Assembly (NCBI GenBank): GCA_944326255.1
Contig: CALVDG010000011.1
Span: 1-64,000 of the forward strand
Origin: an uncultured Bacteroidales bacterium
Lineage (GTDB): Bacteria > Bacteroidota > Bacteroidia > Bacteroidales > UBA932
Reading direction: 5' to 3'
Length of the DNA: 64,000 nt
Made by a program: the position numbers and the translations under genes. Under the pieces are notes generated by a model. It made no database searches. It was not told the DNA's origin and saw only the letters and a program-made list of their open reading frames with translations. Below are positions 60,956 through 64,000 of this stretch, one piece after another. Within the stretch, counting starts at the first letter, position 1, and each line of letters opens with the position of its first letter.

Positions 60956-62352
60956 GCAGCAGATACATCACAGCCATAGACATAGGCACGTCCAAGGTAG
61001 CGGCCATAGTCGGAGAGAAAACATCGGCCGGAATCCGGATAGTAGGCTACAGCGAGGTGCCCTCCGACGGTGTGGTCCGCGGAGAGATACTCAAGAGCCA
61101 GAAGACAGCCAACGCAGTCTCCGCAGCCCTGCACAATGTCAGGGAACAGATCCAGTCCATACCCGAAGCCGAGAATTACCGTATCAGAAAAGTTTACACC
61201 AACATCTCCGGACAGAACATCAGATGCGTCTCAGGCACTGTCCACAGAGAGCGTCAGAACCCTGAGAGCAGCATCTCCAGAGATGAGATAGACTCCATGC
61301 TCAATGAGATGTACCTGATGAGAGTGGAGCCTTCCGAGCAGGTACTGTACGTAGCTCCTCAATGCTACAACGTGGACGAGCACATGGGAGAGACCGACCC
61401 GGAGGATATGGACGGCCGGGAGATAGACGGGGAATACAAGGTCTTCATAGGCAGGGCCGCAGCCGTAAATCACTCCAAATCCGCCTTTGACCGGCTCAAC
61501 CTTGAGGTCAGGGAACAGATTCTGACCCCCATGGCATCAGGAGCAGCCCTGCTCACGGAGGACGAGAAAGAACTGGGCACTGTCCTCGTGGACATCGGAG
61601 CCGGTACTACAGGGGTGCTGGTCTATCAGGCCGACATCCTGCGCTATGCCGCTGTAATTCCGTTCGGAGGAGACTCTGTTACCGAAGACATAAGCCAGAC
61701 ATGCAGCATCTCCAGAAAGAACGCCGAACAGTTGAAGATACAGAAAGGCACATGCATCAGCGAGTTCGCAAAAGACACTGTGCTCACCATAAAGGAAAGC
61801 GGCGTAACAGTGAAAGGCATTCCGTCGAAGCAGCTGAGCTCCGCCATAGAGGCACGCGTCTGCGAGATTCTGGCCACGGTAAGGCACATCATAGAGATAT
61901 CCGGTTTCAAGAACAAGCTGCGCAGCAGGGCTGTAATCACCGGCGGTTCCACCAACCTCCCGCTGATCCAGCTCCTGGCGAAAAATATCCTGGGAATGGA
62001 TGTCCGCATAGGATTCCCCGACAGCAGTGTAATTACCGGCAACTCCGTAGAACAGGTGTTCCGGCCCCAGGCATCCACCGCCGTAGGCCTGATAATCGAG
62101 GGATTCCGGCTGGAGGAGCAATCCGGAGACGACGACATCTACGATGATGTTCCTGAAGCATCCGGGACCTGGAGTGAGGCTTCCGAAGAGCTGTTCCCTG
62201 AGCCGAACGGGACAACCGGTTCAGGCACTGCGACAGGCAACGGCGCCGGACAGCCGTCCCGGCCCGGACAGACACAGAAGAAGAAAACCAGGAATCCGTG
62301 GGAATCATTCAGAAGCCTGTTTGACGGCACGGATGCGGACGACGAAGCATAA
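60952..62352 (+). CDS. ftsA: Division protein FtsA (actin-like membrane tether)
   Basis: A 466-residue actin-fold ATPase. Motifs AIDIGTSKVAAIVGEK, VDIGAGTTGVLVYQ and VITGGSTNLPLIQLL. After about residue 395 a Pro/Gly-rich linker leads to a C-terminal amphipathic segment (NPWESFRSLFDG) that should be the membrane-targeting helix, followed by an acidic tail. The linker is longer than in E. coli FtsA, a usual trait of Bacteroidota. Confidence 0.94.
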   Translation: MSSRYITAIDIGTSKVAAIVGEKTSAGIRIVGYSEVPSDGVVRGEILKSQKTANAVSAALHNVREQIQSIPEAENYRIRKVYTNISGQNIRCVSGTVHRERQNPESSISRDEIDSMLNEMYLMRVEPSEQVLYVAPQCYNVDEHMGETDPEDMDGREIDGEYKVFIGRAAAVNHSKSAFDRLNLEVREQILTPMASGAALLTEDEKELGTVLVDIGAGTTGVLVYQADILRYAAVIPFGGDSVTEDISQTCSISRKNAEQLKIQKGTCISEFAKDTVLTIKESGVTVKGIPSKQLSSAIEARVCEILATVRHIIEISGFKNKLRSRAVITGGSTNLPLIQLLAKNILGMDVRIGFPDSSVITGNSVEQVFRPQASTAVGLIIEGFRLEEQSGDDDIYDDVPEASGTWSEASEELFPEPNGTTGSGTATGNGAGQPSRPGQTQKKKTRNPWESFRSLFDGTDADDEA

Positions 62353-62372
62353 CATTTCTAAAAGTAAAAGAC

Positions 62373-63584
62373 ATGAACGATTATATATTGCCTGACGGCA
62401 TCACTGAGAACAAGGCCATCATCAAAATCATAGGCGTGGGCGGAGGAGGCTGCAACGCCGCCACCCGCCTGTACGGAGAGGGCCTGGAGAACGTGGAATT
62501 CATGGTATGCAACACGGATAAGGCCGCCCTGGACCTGTCCCCCATACCGGAGAAAATAGTGCTCGGCACCAATCTGACCCGGGGTGGCGGAGCCGGAATG
62601 GATCCCAAGGTGGGGCGGGAAGCCGCTCTCGAGTCCATCGATGAACTCAAAAAATCCCTCGGCCCGAACATTCAGGTGGTATTCATCACCGCCGGAATGG
62701 GAGGAGGGACCGGTACGGGCGCGGCTCCGGTAATCGCCCAGCTGGCCCACGAGGCAGGGATACTCACCATCGCCGTCCTCACCTACCCCGAGGACAGTCA
62801 GATAGGATTCTCCCAAAAAGCATACGAGGGCATCGAGGAGATACGCAACTACACCGACTCGATAATCATAGTGGACAACCAGAAAATGTACGACTTCTAC
62901 GGTGACATGGAAGTGACTTCCGCCTTCGAGAAAGCCGACAACGTGCTGGACGCGGCTGTGCGCGGTATCTATGAGATCATCACCAAGCCGGGATACAAGA
63001 ACGTGGACCTGCAGGACGTGAAGACAGTGATGCGCAACAGCGGCATGGCCCTGGTTGGCACGGGCATCGCAGACGGAGAGGACAGGGCCTTCAAGGCAGT
63101 GGAAAGCGCATTCACCTCCCCCCTTCTGAAGGACTTCGACGTGGAAACCGCCAGGAACCTCATCGTCAACATCACCTACAGCCGTACCAATCCTCTTAAG
63201 ATGCAGGAGCTGAACGACATCAACGACTACATCACCAAGCGGATAGGTAAGAGCCTGAAGACAAAGAAAGACGGTCTTGACATCGACGACAGCCATCTGT
63301 CAGACGGCTCGATAAGCGTGACCGTACTGGCCACCGGCATCAAGGTCAACAACACACCTCCCCCGACCACACCGCTGGGTGACGACGAGGACACGGTCGA
63401 ACTGAACGGCAAGACCGACAACGGTACCATAACCTTGTCCGCCGGAAGCACGGACACTCTGGACGAGACGCTCAGAGAACTGGACACCGAGCATATCTTC
63501 TACTATGAGCCCGACTGCAATGTATCGGATCTTATGAGCGAGACCGCCCTGGCACGCAGGGAAAGACTGCGCAGGCAGAACTAA
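62373..63584 (+). CDS. ftsZ: Tubulin-like division protein FtsZ
   Basis: A 403-residue GTPase. GVGGGGCNAATRLYGEGL, the tubulin signature GGGTGTGAAPVIAQ (positions about 110-125) and the T7 region NAS/DFDVETARNLIVNI are conserved. The globular part ends near residue 320. The tail is polar, with a Thr/Asp-rich linker, and ends ALARRERLRRQN, without an obvious IPxFLR-type conserved terminal peptide. Its TAA overlaps the TAG of the convergent queA (63581-63584). Last gene of the cluster. Confidence 0.96.
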   Translation: MNDYILPDGITENKAIIKIIGVGGGGCNAATRLYGEGLENVEFMVCNTDKAALDLSPIPEKIVLGTNLTRGGGAGMDPKVGREAALESIDELKKSLGPNIQVVFITAGMGGGTGTGAAPVIAQLAHEAGILTIAVLTYPEDSQIGFSQKAYEGIEEIRNYTDSIIIVDNQKMYDFYGDMEVTSAFEKADNVLDAAVRGIYEIITKPGYKNVDLQDVKTVMRNSGMALVGTGIADGEDRAFKAVESAFTSPLLKDFDVETARNLIVNITYSRTNPLKMQELNDINDYITKRIGKSLKTKKDGLDIDDSHLSDGSISVTVLATGIKVNNTPPPTTPLGDDEDTVELNGKTDNGTITLSAGSTDTLDETLRELDTEHIFYYEPDCNVSDLMSETALARRERLRRQN

Positions 63585-64000
63585 TCGACTATCAGCATCG
63601 CGTCACCGTACATACCGAAACGGTAACCTTCCCTCAATGCCGTCCTGTAGGCGTTCATGACATTGTCATAGCCTCCGAACGAGGCGGCCGACATCAGCAT
63701 CGTGGAGTTGGGAAGATGGAAGTTGGTGACTATGGCATCCGGTATGGAGAACTGATACGGAGGGAAGATAAACTTGTTGGTCCAGCCGTCAAAAGGCTTC
63801 AGTTGCTTGGTAGTGGTCACCGGTGTCTCTATCGCACGGATTACCGTAGCACCGACTGCCAGCACCTTGTGCCCGCTGTTCCTGGCGCTGTTGACAGCCT
63901 CGGCTGTATCTTCGGGAATAATCACCCTCTCCGAGTCTATCTTGTGCTTGGACAGATCCTCCACATCCACATTGCGGAAATGCCCCAGTCCCATGTGCAG
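63581..64000 (-). CDS. queA: tRNA S-adenosylmethionine ribosyltransferase-isomerase, 3' part
   Basis: The C-terminal 139 residues of QueA, which adds the epoxycyclopentane of queuosine precursor; the rest lies beyond the right edge. Recognisable segments: GLGHFRNV, VLAVGATVIRAIET, KPFDGWTNKFIFPPYQFSIP, DAIVTNFHLPNSTMLMSAAS and the terminal YRFGMYGDAMLIVD. The reading frame is open to base 64000 (codons CTG CAC ATG), so the ATG at 63994 is internal, not the start. Confidence 0.93.
   Translation of the reverse strand: MHMGLGHFRNVDVEDLSKHKIDSERVIIPEDTAEAVNSARNSGHKVLAVGATVIRAIETPVTTTKQLKPFDGWTNKFIFPPYQFSIPDAIVTNFHLPNSTMLMSAASFGGYDNVMNAYRTALREGYRFGMYGDAMLIVD

Noticed and set aside
1..64000. CRISPR arrays, insertion sequences, rRNA, tRNA
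   Set aside because: No regularly spaced repeats, transposase motifs, terminal inverted repeats or RNA gene signatures were seen on reading both strands.

Overview
The window looks like a chromosomal segment of a Bacteroidota bacterium, most likely a moderately GC-rich member of the Bacteroidales (Alistipes/Rikenellaceae-like; this rank is inference). The evidence is repeated TAnnTTTG -7 promoter boxes a few bases upstream of start codons, an almost complete lack of strong Shine-Dalgarno sequences, many lipoproteins, Bacteroidota-specific families (DUF4783, DUF3244-like, membrane TPR/LuxR-type regulators, PCAT/TolC exporters), a fused glycogen synthase-phosphorylase, and a dcw cluster whose MurE carries the meso-DAP-type DNPR motif. 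I recognised no rRNA, tRNA, CRISPR array or insertion sequence.

Region by region: (1) 1-0.5 kb: the 5' end of a probable ileS and a small Ig-like lipoprotein, both on the minus strand. (2) 0.6-6.5 kb, plus strand: a cvpA-family gene, a tiny hydrophobic ORF, a peptidase-containing ABC transporter (C39), two small double-glycine-leader peptide genes (the second, at 3708-3878, is only 56 codons), a terminator, then TolC and a periplasmic adaptor. Together these look like a complete two-peptide bacteriocin-type production and export locus. (3) 6.5-10.7 kb: tsaB (+), then on the minus strand a thioredoxin-fold lipoprotein without CxxC, a HIT protein, greA, a small membrane protein and ribF. (4) 10.7-21.4 kb, minus: a glycogen metabolism cluster (GT3-GT35 fusion, GH57, GT4, amylo-alpha-1,6-glucosidase, eukaryote-like branching enzyme). 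(5) 21.5-23.8 kb, minus: xseB and xseA separated by a HigB/HigA-type toxin-antitoxin pair. (6) 23.9-27.9 kb, plus: engB, prs, nadE (synthetase domain only), a Cys-rich membrane protein and der. (7) 28.0-29.9 kb: an AT-richer, probably acquired pair, an ABC/AAA ATPase and a partner of unknown function, a candidate defence module. (8) 30.0-34.2 kb: a TPR/LuxR-like membrane regulator, small secreted and lipoprotein genes, a hairpin-rich gap and a DUF4783 gene. (9) 34.3-48.6 kb: rlmH, a 1196-residue NtrY-like kinase and its NtrC-like regulator, dnaX, lptB, ispH, cmk, a secreted protein, an M16 peptidase, an O-methyltransferase, efp and an M23 peptidase. (10) 48.7-63.6 kb, plus: an uninterrupted division and wall cluster mraZ-rsmH-ftsL-ftsI-murE-mraY-murD-ftsW-murG-murC-ftsQ-ftsA-ftsZ. 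(11) The 3' part of queA (minus) runs off the right edge.

The most interesting loci are the two-peptide GG-leader system at 1.2-6.5 kb, the ATPase/partner pair at 28-30 kb, a terminator-like hairpin that forms the very start of the predicted greA leader, and several -7 boxes placed so close to start codons that the mRNAs should be leaderless. All functional calls come from reading the sequence and knowledge of the families; no database search was run.
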